Notes under the pieces: model-generated
Database searches by the model: none
What the model saw: the letters and a program-made list of their open reading frames with translations, nothing else
Told to the model about the DNA's origin: nothing
Shown: positions 48,783 through 62,292 of the stretch, piece after piece
Position numbering within the stretch: position 1 is the first letter of the stretch
Layout: every line of letters starts with the position of its first letter
DNA from: Lycium barbarum
Lineage: Eukaryota; Streptophyta; Magnoliopsida; Solanales; Solanaceae
NCBI RefSeq assembly: GCF_019175385.1
Contig: NC_083339.1
Location: 32,641,637 to 32,705,636 of the forward strand
DNA: 64,000 nucleotides
Reading direction: 5' to 3'
Made by a program: the position numbers and the translations under genes

Positions 48783-51183
48783 TGTCACGACCCAACCAGA
48801 GGGTCATGATGGGCACCCGGAGCTAACACACCGAGCACCTCTAAACATGCGTCTCATAATCATTTCTAGGTGGACCATTAAGATAACTCATGGATGTCAT
48901 AATCTGTAAGGACATATATCATAACATAATGGCACATCTCTATATAATCTTCAACAATTATGCCCATCATCACCAACCGACAAAGCTACTAAAATGTTAT
49001 ACAGCGATATGAACCAATAAGGTTATGAAATGTCTAACTGTAAATATATGTCTACGAGCCTCTACATAGACTACAAGTGACCATAAGGACCAACACCAAT
49101 AGACTGCAGCTCCGAAGCAAATGGAGCGCTGTTGAGATTCCGCTGATGAAGCTCCTATAGGTCAGATTCGTCTACCTGTCTACCTGCGGGCATGAACGCA
49201 GCGTCCACAAGAAAGGACGTCAGTACGAATAATGTACTGAGTATGTAAGTCATAAAATATATAAAATGCCCGACCATATAGGCACGATGTTATCATCTTT
49301 AGCCTGCATCCGGGCCTCCCGCGTCCGGGGTAATCATCTCACGCCGCCCATTAGTTGTATCTGCCCGGTCATGTAGGCACGGTGTTATCTTGCCTGGCCA
49401 TTGAGGCACGGTAATACATATATAGTATCTTGCCCGGCCATTAAGGCGCGGTGTGAAAGAAAATACTTACATATACAGATAAAGCATGCATGAGAGCCCA
49501 ATTAAAAGCTACTACCTTATCGGAGTGACATAAGGTCGGTGACCTCCGATTTATATTATGGAAAAATCATCATCACCATATCTCACCTTGGATGAACTGT
49601 TATCATAAGGTGAGATCAACAACAACGAATAAAATCAAGAAATTCATGAAATAAACTCAATAATCTCATAATAGCATCAAGACTGTAAACTTTGGAATCT
49701 CCAAAAATGGAATAATCATCATCATCATCATCATTTTCATTATGGAAAACATTTATCTTAGCATCATAAGAACTTTGAGAATCATGAACTTCTAGCTTTT
49801 TGGGACTAAAGATATTATGGAAAACCTGTATGGGTTCATAAGAAAAGAGTCATGCCTTTAGAAAGAAAGGATTTAGCCTTACATACCTTTTCGGTATACT
49901 ACTACTTAACGCTTATCCTTCAAGCTCATAAATCTACATTCAAGAGAATTCATACTACTGTTAGGCTTATTGTCATATGCTTATCTTAAGTCTGCAAATT
50001 AAACCCCTTCAGAATCTGCCAAAATTCAGGCAGCATCTCCCGTGTTTATATCCCTAGCCCGAAATCACAATACCAATAACCAACACAACAACAACAACAC
50101 TAACACCAACAGCATCATCATGAATACCAAAATATTCCATAAAACATCCCACACGATGTTTATCAACATACAATAACAATATACACTTCCTTTCTTCCCA
50201 GTCAAGGAGCATAATCTTATCAACACACCAACAACATTAGATACCATCCATATACATGGAAATTAACCCAACAACACAGCTACAACATGCTCAAAATAGT
50301 CCATAAACTAAACAACTACAGCACAACACTATGACCTTTCCTTCATAACTATTTTCACTTTTAAAACTTGCTAAATCTTCAAATCAACTCAACATAAAAT
50401 ATATAGGATGAAGAAAGTACCTTATACTTGATGAAATCTAGCCACACCAACTTTATTCAAGACTAAACTCACCATAACATCAAGTGGAAACAAGAACAAT
50501 CACTTTTCATGAACTAGTTTGGTGTAATCTTGTTGAATTCTTGATTTAAGGGGTTATAAGTGTTTAAGAGAAGTGTATGGATGTGTCTAGAACTCCCAAG
50601 AAGTGTAAATGATGAAAAAAATTGGAATAATAGGTTATTTATACCCCTTGAGAGTCGGTTCCACCGACTTTCCAAGTAGGGCCCGCGGGGAGCCATTTGG
50701 CAGCTTGGAGGCTTATCTTGACATGCCCATAACTCCCTACCCTGATGTCGTTTTGATTAACGGTTTGTTACGTTGGAAACTAGACTTCCGGAACTTCATT
50801 TTAGGCTTTTGTTTCACTTCAAAACTCCTTATATACTAGGAGATATAACCCTCTAAAGACGACCCAAAATTTCTGTCCAAAATTCTGGCAAATTTTTAAA
50901 ATTTTTGACAAACTTATTTTCTTCGATTTGCTTCGTCTCGGAATCTTCCGAAACTCTCCATACATGATATTTATCATTAATCATACTTGATAATGGTCAT
51001 GTCCTTTGGTTCCAAGGTTTTCCTTCCAGGTTACGAATTACGAGATCGTAATTCATCCTTTACTTCATGGTTACGTACTTCCCATGGCTTGTGCCTTTCA
51101 AAACTTCATGGGATGTCTCCGATACTCTATTAATATGGTGAAATACGTAGTGTTCTCACTCTTTGAAAGTGAGAGGTGTAACA
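48783..51183 (-). mobile_element. Solo LTR G
   Basis: 2401 bases from TGTCACGACCC to GGTGTAACA with near-perfect flanks GTTTA/GTCTA (48778-48782 and 51184-51188). On the minus strand: an AGTCGG/CCGACT palindrome (50646-50662), a TATAAATA box (50636-50643), a splice-donor-like AAG|GTACT (50420-50419), and the double hairpin (49202-49239). No internal region. Confidence 0.88.
50636..50643 (-). promoter_or_regulatory. TATA box in solo LTR G
   Basis: TATAAATA on the minus strand, just downstream of the LTR's palindrome. Confidence 0.55.
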
Positions 51184-51596
51184 GTCTACTTGAGTTAGAC
51201 TTTGATTAGTTGATTGTATGTGTTATGAGATTGGTAAGAGAAAACATGTCTAGCCTTCGGGCATACTGTGTGATTGGAATTCCTATATGCTATTGATTGA
51301 GTCACAATATGGGCTTATTGATATTATTCGATATATTGTGATCTATATTTTGATGACAATTGTGGTAAGAAGTTAATATTATCTTCTTGATGAAATTGAG
51401 ATACTATGTTACACCTCGAAAAACTTCATGTCGTTGCGCGGTGAATAGGCTAACATAGCTTAACGTGTATATGATGTCCCCACTAGAAAGAAGGGATACT
51501 TAATGATTCTAATTAAAATTCCAAAGACATTTGGGGAAAAAGAGAAGAAAGCTTGATGGAGGAAGTTAAGGTAGAGAATATTGAACACAGTGTACC

Positions 51597-53817
51597 TGTC
51601 ACGACCCAGCTAGGGGCTGCGACGGGTACCCAGGGCTAACCACCGAGCACCGCTCGTTCTATTTCTCATCATGCTCATTTGGCTCTTTTATCACATTTAT
51701 ACTCAAATTGTAGGAAAATCATATTTCATATGGAAACATAAATACTTTTATATACATATGCCTCTCAGCCATCAAAATAATATATATACATAATAGCCTC
51801 TCGTGAGACCATCTAACCCACACTGCGTATCCACGAGCCTCTACTGGAGTGCTAAGCATAAGGACGGGACAAGACCCCGTCATGCCCAAAATACATACAC
51901 ACGAATATACACAAAAGAATCATCATAGGCACCTCCGAACAAGGGAGTGCTCTCAATCAGCTACTAGCTTCTACGAATCAGGATCAAGCTCACCTCCCTA
52001 TCTCATGTCATGTATTCATAAATGTATAAGCTGCCCGTCCATATAGGTACGGTGTGATAATCATAACATTAGCCTGCGTCCAGGCCTCCCGCGTCCGGGG
52101 TATCATCTCATGCCGCCCACTAGTGGTGCTACCCGTGCCATATAGACATGGTGTAATCATCTATAAGCCACCCGCCTTAGCGATGCTGCCCGGCCATATA
52201 GGCGCGGTGTAATATCATAAACATGTACTCATCATAATGCATGCATGGAACTCAAAGATGGTTATACTTTATCGAGGTGACATAAGGTCGTGAACCCTCG
52301 ATTCCATTATGGAGCATTTATAAATATTCTTCCTCACCTTGAAGGAAATAATATATAAGGTGAGTGTGTACAATGAACAACGTCATTAACTTTATAGGAA
52401 CATCATCTCATGAGCTCTAGAATCTTTAGGCCTAAACTCATCATTACAATTATTGGACTCATAATATATCTGTTATCTCATATGGGTTATTCATGAACAT
52501 AGACTCGTAGTTTTTCCGGAATGTAGGAGAATCATGAAGAAAATAGGAAGTCATGCTTTAGGATTCATGCCATTAGAAAGAAAGGACTAGCCTCACATAC
52601 CTTTGTCATTTACTAATCTATCGCTTGCTTGTTCTCCTTTAGTGCGTACGTTCTACCTTCAAGAGAGAATTCGCATTAACGTTAGTTAATCGACTATAAG
52701 AACGCGCTACTATTTCTAGGGAAAATTGAGGGGAATTTCCTTTGTTTATACTACTTTCCCCCACATTCTATATCAACTCTCAAACGTTCATAACAACATT
52801 CTCAATATGATAGACAACACTCATCATTCGTTTACAATATCCATATTTCACAATTTGTCTTCAATTTCTCCATAATCATGGTCATGGTTCATTGTTGCAT
52901 TTTTCTCACATAGGATACTTATTCCATGTTCTAAATGTCATTCATAATATTTTTATAATCACAAATTATCAATGATCATGGCTCAATTCAAACCTTTACT
53001 CAACATTGCTACTATTCACACTTTCATGACCCATTTCTTACATCCTTCTATAATCCAAGTGTTTCAACTCTTCCATACCCTAAATAACATGTAAATGCCA
53101 TAAAACGTACCTTAGATGTTGTAGGAACAAGCCTTGAGTGGTATTACTTTTCTTGCACCAAAACCCTAGTTTACTTCTCTTGAAATTTCTTAACTTGGAT
53201 GAACTTTCATGAGTTTCCCACACTTGGTTTTGTTGATTTGATGAAGTTGATCATCAATTTCTCATGAGTTCTTGTATATGAAATGTGTGGAATTTTCTAG
53301 AGAAGTCTTGAGTTGTGGAGAATGAAAATGAAAATGAAATAAATGAACTTGGGTCTCTTATTTAAAACTTGAAATCTGATTCGAAATGAACAGTAGTTGA
53401 AAGTGCATAGTGGTCGTAAACTCAGTTTACGGTCCGTATTCTGTGGGCGTATTTAAGCATAACAGAACCAGAAAGGTAGGCTGAGGACATGGTGGTTTAC
53501 GACTCAGTTTACGGGCCGTATTTCAGTTTACGGTCCGTATTTCAAGTCGTGTTTAACCATTCAACTCTTTGGTAGAAAGTTGAAGTTTTGTAAGTTGAAA
53601 TACGATATGGTAGTTTACGGGCCGTATACCACTTTACGGTCCGTATTTCATTTTACGATCGACTGGGCCAAAGTGCAAATCTGCAACTTTCACGTCTTCA
53701 GAACCTATAATTAGTCATTGTGGAGCATAACCTATCTCTTATGATTAAAACATCGTATACTTGTATTCTTCGTTAGTCTATTCACTGTACGAGATTGGAA
53801 ATTTCTGAGGTGTAACA
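51597..53817 (-). mobile_element. Solo LTR I inserted in solo LTR H
   Basis: 2221 bases, TGTCACGACCC to GGTGTAACA, flanked by the perfect duplication GTACC (51592-51596 and 53818-53822). Palindrome cluster 53410-53660 with TTTACGGGCCGTA and TTTACGGTCCGTA units. Donor-like CTAAG|GTACG at 53110. The double-hairpin segment present in the other LTRs is missing (near 51995). Confidence 0.9.
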
Positions 53818-54157
53818 GTACCAGCAGGTATTCCTGGTAATTTACGGGGTTAGAAGTTAAATGGATTGAACCGACGCAGGCTCAGCAGATTCAAGGAAGT
53901 CTGCAGACACCAGACATTATCCACGGACCGTCGATCATGTCGATAGACCGTCAATATGCACCGTCACTATGTTCTGAAAATCCTAATATGTAGAAGTAGA
54001 TCGACGAGGTACGTCGACGGACCATCGACACGTCGACAGACCATCGAGCCATCAATAGGACCCTGCAACTTATGGTCTGTAGAAGCAGGTCGAGGGAGCA
54101 AGTTGACGGACCGTCAACCCGCTTGTCGGACTGCTTCTCTGGAACTTTCCAATTTCA

Positions 54158-54170
54158 GCTATAAATAGAC
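54158..54170 (+). promoter_or_regulatory. TATA box in solo LTR H
   Basis: CTATAAATAG is a textbook plant core promoter sequence, 30-250 bases downstream of the palindrome cluster. Confidence 0.6.
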
Positions 54171-55896
54171 GATTGGAGCTCCAAATTTTCATATTTGAGT
54201 CTCTCTCTAAGTCTTGAAGGTTCTAGAAAACTTCTTTCATCATATCATCATATATCCAAGGGAAATCAAGGATTAAACACCAAGAAATTGTGGAATCAAG
54301 TGCAAGGATACTCTCTAGGGTTTAGGAAACCAAGAATCTCTTTGGTGTTGAAGTAGGGTTTTCTCCAAGGGAAGTAATCCCATTCAAAGATCATTCTTAC
54401 ATCATCAAAGGTAAGCTTTATGTTCAATATATGTTATTAAGAGTATTGAAAGGTTAAAAGACTTGGATTATGGAAGGGATGAGAATATGGAGTACAAATA
54501 TGGAAATAGTGATACTCTTGGTTAGTGACTTAACTTGAATAATAGTTCTTGACATGTTATTAGTACAAACTTGTGGTGAATGGAACGAATGATATTAAAG
54601 GTGTATTTTATGAGAATGAATATGATGTTGTAATATAGGTACGGTTATGGATGATCTTGAAGGTGGATTTAAGAAGTAAACAATGTTTAACTTAAAGAAT
54701 CTATTGATTAGGTTATCACGAATGTTCTTATTCATGTGTGAGGGTTATCTTATTTCATGGAAGAAGTTGTCGAAACAAAGGAAGTGCTGCCCAATTTCCA
54801 TTAACTTTTAGTTGCTTTAGCTTAAGCTTAAACATGTTTGCGGTTGTCTAATTTTAGTTCAAATTCTCGTGAAGGTGGCATCGTGAGCTCGAAGGCAAGC
54901 AAGTAGGCAATAGAGTTAAAAAAGATACAAAGGTATGTGAGGCTAGTCCCTTATTTTTTTAAGGTATGATTCCTATAATACGACTTTCTTTATCTTTCTA
55001 TGACTTTCTCATGTTCTGAAAATTATAAGTGTATGATTATTGAGAGCTACTCATGAAATAACGATAATGACGACAATGAAGATAAGTCTAGAGGCTCAAA
55101 AGCTTATGATATGCTATTCTTATAAAGCTTATGATTCCTTGATGTTGTTCATTGTTGTTAGGCTCACCTTATGATGCTATTTCTTTCAAGGTGAGACATG
55201 ATAATCATGACTACTCCATAATAGAATCGGGGGTTCTCGACCTTACGTCACCCCGATGAAGTCGTAGCTTTTACTTGAGTTCTTATGCATGCTTTATGAT
55301 GAGTACATATGTATGGTTACACCGTGCCTAGATGGCCGAGCATGACACCGCTAAGGCGGGCGGCTTATGATTAGACCGCGCCTAGATGGCCGGGCATGAC
55401 ATCGCTAAGACGGGCGGCATATGATAACACAGTGCCTATTTGGCCGGACATGACACCACTAGTGGGCGGCGTGATATGATTACCCCGGACGCGGGCTAAT
55501 GATGTTATTGATTCAGACAGATTATGTATGTATATGTGATATGTTTGGAAGGTAAAAGTGAGCATGCATGATCCCGCCTCAAGAGGCAGGCAACTACAGT
55601 TATCTTTTCTTCCTATGCATTCTATGTTTCTTTATTATGTTGTCATATATGCCTTACATACTCAGTACGTTGTTCGTACTGACGTCCTTTACTTTTGGAC
55701 TTTGTGTTCATGCCCACAGGTAGGCAGGGAGGCGGCCCAGATTCTTAGGAGCTATCCAGTAGCTACGCAGGAGAACTCCATTACTCCGGAGGTGCCAGTC
55801 ATTATGCATTTTTTTGTGTATATATTTGGGCATGGCGGGGTCCGGTCCCGTCCTTATGTCTCAGTATTCTAGTAGAGGCTCGTAGATAGGTGAGAG

Positions 55897-55897
<1 letters not shown>

Positions 55898-55941
<44 letters not shown>

Positions 55942-55965
55942 GTGTGTGTGTGTGTGTGTGTGTGT
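55898..55965. repeat. (TA)n(GT)n compound microsatellite in LTR H
   Basis: About 21 TA units then about 12 GT units. Confidence 0.97.
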
Positions 55966-57029
55966 ATAGCTATTGCCTTAGAGATTATGTGTGTTCAGGT
56001 AGGGTATGATAACTGGCATAATGGTGGTGCTCGGTAGTTAGCTCCGGGTACCCGTCATGGCCCCTAGTTGGGTCGTGACATACTACTTGATAAACAGTCA
56101 TACAAAGTGATGTGACAATGAATATATATATATATATATACATAAAAAGGCACATTTTATCGGGGGTGAGGATGTGACCTAGATATGAAAAGGCACATTT
56201 GACCGGAGTTGAGGATGTGACCTAGTTTATTGGCTCGTGGTCCGAGGTTCATTTCGAAACGAGTGGTAAATGGATACCATAGGTCCCCTGCAGGTCATGA
56301 CTATTGGGAAAAGACACCAATTAGCATGTTTGTACATGAGTTATTAGAGACTGAGTAAGGGAGAATATTGTTGGGAGGTTTATTTCATTTCTTGTTTCCG
56401 TTGACTTGATTTGTTAATATCATTGATTGACTTGGTGTTGGTTATTTTATTATGTACTGTTGACTGGTCTGTCTATTTTATTGATTTTATGATTCATGCA
56501 TGATGCTAATCTTAGTCGGCCTATGATATCTACCGGTACATAGTGTTTGTACTGATACTACCTTGTTGCATTCTTTTGAGTGCAGATAGTGATCCAGAGA
56601 CTGCCACCCGACCTCACATTTAGCGTTGAGGCCATTTGCTGACAGATTGAGGGTGAGTTTCTATCCATGCCAGGCTGCCTGAAGATCTTCCTTATCTAAT
56701 GTCTAATTTCATTCAATACATTGATGTTTATTTATTTCAGACAATATACATTCCTTAGACATTTTTTTGGATTAGAGTCCTTATACGGTGACTTTTGGGT
56801 TTTGGGATTGTAATAGTTAGGACTTCCGTATTTATGATTATTGTTTATGGTATGACTACTTTTGATTAATATTTAGCTTAAATTGTTATGAACTGATTGA
56901 ATTGGTTAATAAAAATGGACTTGAATAAGCAGATGGTTAGGCTTATTGGTTCGCCCACTAAGAGATAGTGTGTGTGCCAATCATGGCGGGTTGGGTCGTG
57001 ACATATTGCAAACATACCAGCAGGCTACG

Positions 57030-57836
57030 ACCGTTTGGATGAAGGAGTGGAGGCTGGTCTCTACACTAATGGTTAAGCAGAAATCGTCCTCGCGGTAGGA
57101 GAATGTGCAATCCTCGGGGAAGGAGGTGCAGCAGTGCTCTACTCGGCCGCGATGGATGGCATCGTCTCGGTATCATGAACCATATCAGCGGGAGGTACCG
57201 CAACGGTCACGTCTCCGGTGGTCTCATCATCGGGCTCAACATCCGCCTTCTCTTGCCCTACTGGAAAATCCTTTATCATCTAATTGGCTTTTGTATCCTC
57301 AAGTCGGGTCTTTCTGATATCATAATAGCAAGTGGGTTCCCGACAATGATCTCGATGGGAGATGTTCGGCACACTTGCTTGCCGACATAAATCAGTGATA
57401 AGGCACAAAAATGGCAGGGAGGTAGCATTTTATGGTGCTCTGGCCTGTATCTCCATAGCTATCAGCTCCCCAATATTCAATAATAACGTGACATGATTGC
57501 CACAACTATCACTGCCCGGTCCGGAGTAAGCGAGTTATCACTCTGAGTCTACATAATTCTGAACTGGACCATATTCCACCAAAACTTCGCTGCGAGGGTC
57601 AGCGAGTTCTTAAGGACTTTCCACTTCTTATGGAGCCACGGTGGGTCGTCCCTAGCAATAACCGAAGCAACCCCCTCAATCACGGACTGCGTAGTCCTCC
57701 GATCAATTTTGTCTCTGAACTCGGCAGTGGCTGCCCTAGTGGAGCCGACATGATTCTAGCCAAAATAGTAGCTGTTTATTGCCTTGGCAGAAATGCTGAC
57801 TTTTGCCTTCCGCACCTCTATCTCATCAGGCCTCGA
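57030..57836 (-). pseudogene. Fragment of a plant 'putative transposon protein' (Transposase_32-like), cut by element F
   Basis: The minus-strand frames give SISAKAINSYYFG, IARDDPPWL, SLTLAAKFWWN and LTPDRAVIVVAIM, then, after a frameshift near 57485, IGELIAMEIQARAP and ATSLPFLCLITDLCRQASVP. I recognise this order from the protein family labelled putative plant transposon protein, common in Solanaceae genomes. Its N-terminal side is removed by element F at 57837. In-frame stops are present (for example after YYFG and FRIM), so it is dead. Role of the family is not established. Recognition is from memory and would need a profile search. Confidence 0.65.
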
Positions 57837-60800
57837 TGTTATAGCCCGTATTTCGTACGTCCAGAAAATTCAAGGTAATGGGGAGAAGTTAAGAACAAGA
57901 CTATGTTTCAAAAATAATTTTAATATACGAGTTGTTGAAAATATTATTTATGAATATTGTTAGAGTGGAAATATTGAGGAAGACCAAGGGCGGAAAGGAA
58001 ATTGGCAAAATGGCATTATGGTAATTTTGTAGAAAGGCTAGGGGTAAAATGGTCATTTTACAAATGTTCAAGAAATCTCTTGAAAAAGACCATGTGGCCG
58101 AAAAAAAAAAGGAAAAAGAAAAGGGATTAAGTCATCTTTGGAAATTTGGAGAAAAATCTAGAAAAAAAAAAGGAGAAAAAGAAAGGAAAAATCTAGAGAG
58201 GGGGAAGCATGTGCCCCTCACATGACCTATACAACTATATATATATGTGTGTAGTCATATTATTAAGAGAAAAAGAGTGGAAGAAAGAAGAAGAAAAAGG
58301 AGAGGAGAAAGAGGAAGTGCACGGCCAAGGGGCAAAAATTTGGCCCCTTGAAATAGTGATCAAAAAATTATTCTCTCCTAGAATTCCAACCAATTTGAAG
58401 GCCCTCTTCGACATGGTATAGTTGTTTCGGAAGATAGGTCGTTCGTTTCATCATTTCCGCACATTGGTCAAGGGAAGAGGTTGAAGAGAAGAGGTAATAT
58501 TTAATCCTTTTTATGATGTTATGAAGGCTTGTTTACATTGTAGTATGAAGGAACGGATAGAATTCATGAAAATATGGGAGGGTTGTATGGTATAGCCGTG
58601 TGCATGCCTATGTTGTTGAGGCAAGATTAGTTAATTTTTATGTAATATTTTAATTGTTGTTGTTATGGAATTTATATTGGAAATGAAAGTTTGGTAATTT
58701 TGGTTGAATTTGTGGGTGTTGGAAGGTGGCCGAATGTGTGTGTGTGTGTGGTATGAAATGTGAATCAAGTTTTATGTAATAATTTAATTGTTGTCGATAT
58801 GTATTTTAGGATACAAGTGAGATTATGACGATTCTAGTGAAGTTGAAATTGTCGGAAAGTTGTTGTAGAAGTTAATGGGAATCGAAGGTAGACTTCTTGC
58901 ATTGATGGAAAATAATGTCGTCAGTATTTTGGTTGTCCTCGTTGTGAGTATTATGATAGAAAATGAAGTTTTAATAATCCAAGTTAAGATTATAATCGTG
59001 TGGGCCGCATTGGAAGGAAATGTAGTCTTTATGTGGTTTCTTGAATTTATGAAATGAAGTTGTAAATGTATGTATTGTGACATAATGTGTGAATTTGGAA
59101 GGAAAGAATGTGTTTTGTGTTGTTCTCGGGCTTGGGGACAATTTCGGGTGAGTTGGAACCTTGCTCGAGTCGTTTTGGAAAATTTTGTGAATTGTTGGAA
59201 ATGTTATGGAATCATGTTTGAATGGTTTTGGATTGATTATATATCTTGATTTGAACGTAATTGGAATATCGTCGCATTATGCAAAAGAAGGTTGCTAATG
59301 TTAAAGTGCGTTTACATTAACAGTCGATGTTGTTAGAATGTTTGTTGTCATTGTTGTTGATATTGTGGCCGGGTCAAATTCCCGGATTGTTGTTGTGTTG
59401 ATTGGGAGCCGAGCCGTATTCTCGGGGTTGGTATTTTTACAGGGGAGGTGCTGTCGAAATTCCGGCAGGATACAAGTGAATGTGTTTGAAAGGTTAAGGC
59501 AGGTATATGATAATGAAACTAACGAATGGATGGATTCTCTTGCATGTAGACAAACAAATTGGATGCATAAGCGTAGCTGGAGGTCGCGGCACAGGTATGT
59601 AAGGCTTACCCTTCCTTTCTTTTGGCATGTCCTAGTTGTAATAGGCTATGATACGAGCCTCGAGGGAAACTCTATTCCTAGAAATCCGAGCTTGATTTGG
59701 ACCCCTATTCATTCAGTGAAATTGAACTAAGAACCTTATGCTTTGATGGAAACATAGTTTGAACGTCCGTAACTTCTACAAATGAAACCGGATTGCCCTG
59801 AAACCTTCATGGATGACTCTATAAGGCTAAATGTTCATAGTTTATATACGCCACCTCGACTTAATCCGAGGTGGGCCCATAATTCCCGAACCCCATTTGT
59901 ATTGCTCTATTGGACTCATTTCCGCATAGTAATTAAGAGAAACTTGGGCTATTGTTCTGGATTTGTTATGAACTGTATGTACTCTCTGATATAAGTATCT
60001 GGAAATTCTGATATGAGTATTCCTATATAGGAATTTGGATACAAGTATTTTCGATATGGATATTTTGACAAAAGTATTTTGACGTAAGTACACCGATACA
60101 AGAAATTTGACGTAAACATTTTGATAGAAGTATTCGGATATAAGTATTTTGGATATGAGAATCCTGACATACGTATTCTGTTATAACTACTATGATATAA
60201 GTATTTTGATATCAGTATTCCGACCTAATCATTCTGACATAAGTATTCTGATATGAGTACCCCGACATAAGTATTTTAATATAAGCATTCTGATATGGGT
60301 AACCTGCTATGATTATTCTGATGGCACGTTCGATCATTCTATCGAGTCTCGATTTATGTGCATTTAGTTGCTCACTACTCTGCTCGTGCATGTGCTATGA
60401 TCCCTTTCACCGGATCCCGGGCCGGTATATATATCGTGCGGATGGTTCGCCGAGTCCTCTGTTAAGGGCCGGGTTCCATATATGAATTCTGAAATATGAT
60501 GTGTCCGGTTCCGGGGTACTGTGTTGTATGTCCGTCCCCGGTTACCGAGGATATATTATGAAGTATGATGTGTCCGGGCTCGGGGTGCCGTGTTATCTGT
60601 CCGCCCCCGGATACCGTGGTTATGTTATCATGTGTGACGGAGATCGGAGCAAATTTTCTGAAATATGATGTGTTGTGGCGCCAAAGGTAGGAGTGGCGAC
60701 CACGTTCCTACGTTATCGTGCGCATCCCTTGGCATTGTTCACCGGTTCCTCGGCGTGTTATCTGTCCCCAAGGTTATCATGTATATGATAGGATGTGACC

Positions 60801-61629
60801 GGTCCCTCGGCGTGATATTTGTCCCCGAGGTTACCGTATGTATGATATGGTATTTGTCCCGGCGTGGTATATGTCCCCGGGGTTACAGCGTATGTGATAT
60901 GATATCCGATTCCGATATGCATGACTTGTGTTGGAGAGTAAGCATTCTGACCTTCCGTACATTTTGTATCCCGTTTGCTATATGACATCATTTGAGTAAT
61001 TTGTACGTTCTGTAATCCGTCTGGCATACGAGATGAGTAAGTATGATTCGTGTCTGGAAAAGAAAAAAAATAATAATAAGTGTTTGGTATTCTGGATAGG
61101 CTATTTGTATGTTGTTCTATCTATCTCAGTCATGGTTTCGTTTTCTGTACTCATGCCTTACATACTCAGTACATATTCCGTACTGACCCCCTCTTCTTCG
61201 GGGGCTGCGTTTCATGCCGCGCAGGTACCCACAAGTGGATAGACGAGATTAGCTGAAGATGATCCAGTGGATTGGCGGGCTCCATTTCCTCCAGGAGTGC
61301 TGCCGAATCAGAGTATGTATGCTGTGATGTCTGATCAGTATTAGAGACTTTGCAGACAGCGTCGTGGGTAATGATAGTCAGTCTGTAAGCGGCTCCATCA
61401 GCCGATATGTCATTTTGTGTTATGTAGTAAATTTCATATAATTACAGATTTGTTAAATTCTGGAAATAGTAAGCAGAAAATTTTGAAAGCTCAACATGTA
61501 TTTTATTTGTAATTGACATTCAGAATTCCAAAAAAAAACATTAGGTGTGTAATCAGGGTCTGCGGGTTCGCTCGGCTCTGTATGTGGGGTCGAGTGCCCA
61601 TCACACCCTAATGAAGTTAGGGTGTGACA
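57837..61629 (+). repeat. Element F 5' LTR
   Basis: 3793 bases, TGTTATAGCCCG to AGGGTGTGACA. Donor-like GAG|GTAATA at 58494, degenerate 16-bp repeats (59985-60310), G/C-rich tandem blocks with GATGTGTCCGG and GTTATCTGTCC cores (60410-60920), double hairpin (61167-61204). Matches solo LTR E in reverse. Confidence 0.92.
60410..60920. repeat. G/C-rich degenerate tandem repeats in LTR F (also about 35840-36330 in E)
   Basis: Units of roughly 55-80 bases with a GATGTGTCCGG start and CCCCGG(T/A)TACCG core, followed by shorter units with GTTATCTGTCCCC...GGTTA. Copy order is the same in E. Confidence 0.7.
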
Positions 61630-61632
61630 AAG

Positions 61633-61644
61633 TGGTATCAGAGC
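61633..61644 (+). promoter_or_regulatory. Element F primer-binding site (tRNA-iMet)
   Basis: TGGTATCAGAGC, exact, three bases after the 5' LTR. Confidence 0.9.
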
Positions 61645-61663
61645 AGGTCTGTCCTAGGGGTTG

Positions 61664-61716
61664 TCTGCAAAGTCGTGTCTGGTAGAGTCCTGTTTATGGT
61701 GTGTAGCGCGCCACAT
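61664..61716 (+). promoter_or_regulatory. Element F leader hairpins, including GCGCGC loop
   Basis: TCTGC/GTAGA arms (61664-61668 with 61682-61686) and GTGTG/CACAT arms around TA-GCGCGC (61699-61716). Paired-base differences from A are G-U compatible. Confidence 0.62.
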
Positions 61717-62292
61717 CTATAAACAAGAGGCTACGGGGCATCTAGGGATTGTTGACCTTATTTCTGTCTCAGATCGTGCCATTGAGCCAAGTCATAGGGG
61801 GTAATATTCCTTATTTGCAAAGTCTCACATACGATGGAGGAAGACGGGTAAGCACTGGTGTATTTGATCTGTTCCCAAGAATTGGCAGCCCCGGATGGCC
61901 GGAATGTGGTGTAGCTGTATGTTCTATAAGGTGTTATTGATATTTGCAGTGTACAGGAGGATGGTATAAGAAAAACAAGGTTAGATGGAGGATTCAGAAA
62001 ATTGACAATTAGTTTTGCTGCAGGTTACTATGTAAAAACGGTGAGTAAGAAGTTCGAACGGACTGATATCGGGGCATCCATAAAACAATACCAACGAAGG
62101 TGTATCTGTTATCAGCAGGAGTCTGGGAACCCAGAATGAGAGATAGTTATGTAAGAAAGTGGAAGGTGAGCACCGAGGGTCGAAAGGGGTAAAATGGTAA
62201 TTATGGAAGAAAAGACGTACCACGAGGGTGTCCCGGGATCTGTAAGACCTCGATTAGTCCCGAATCATGTAGTAAAGGTCATGCGAGAAAGT

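Larger units (their letters stand above)
51407..56080 (+). mobile_element. Solo LTR H with solo LTR I nested inside
   Basis: Flanked by the perfect duplication TACTA (51402-51406 and 56081-56085). Without I it is about 2.45 kb, TGTTACACCTCG to GGGTCGTGACA. It shows an ACGGACCRTCGA-type palindrome cluster (53917-54125), TATA box CTATAAATAG (54160-54169), splice donor CAAAG|GTAAGC (GT at 54411), double hairpin (55663-55700) and a (TA)n(GT)n run (55898-55965). No internal region, so it is a recombination remnant. Confidence 0.9.
48657..57003 (+). mobile_element. LTR J fragments (old, interrupted by G and H; left end lost under C)
   Basis: The pieces 48657-48782, 51189-51406 and 56086-57003 join once G and H and their duplications are removed. 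The right end, GGCGGGTTGGGTCGTGACA, is a gypsy LTR end. A 47-base unit (AAAAGGCACATTT...GATGTGACCTAG) is present twice at 56143-56226. No coding sequence is present. It cannot be decided whether J was solo or part of a full element because C covers its start. Confidence 0.6.
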
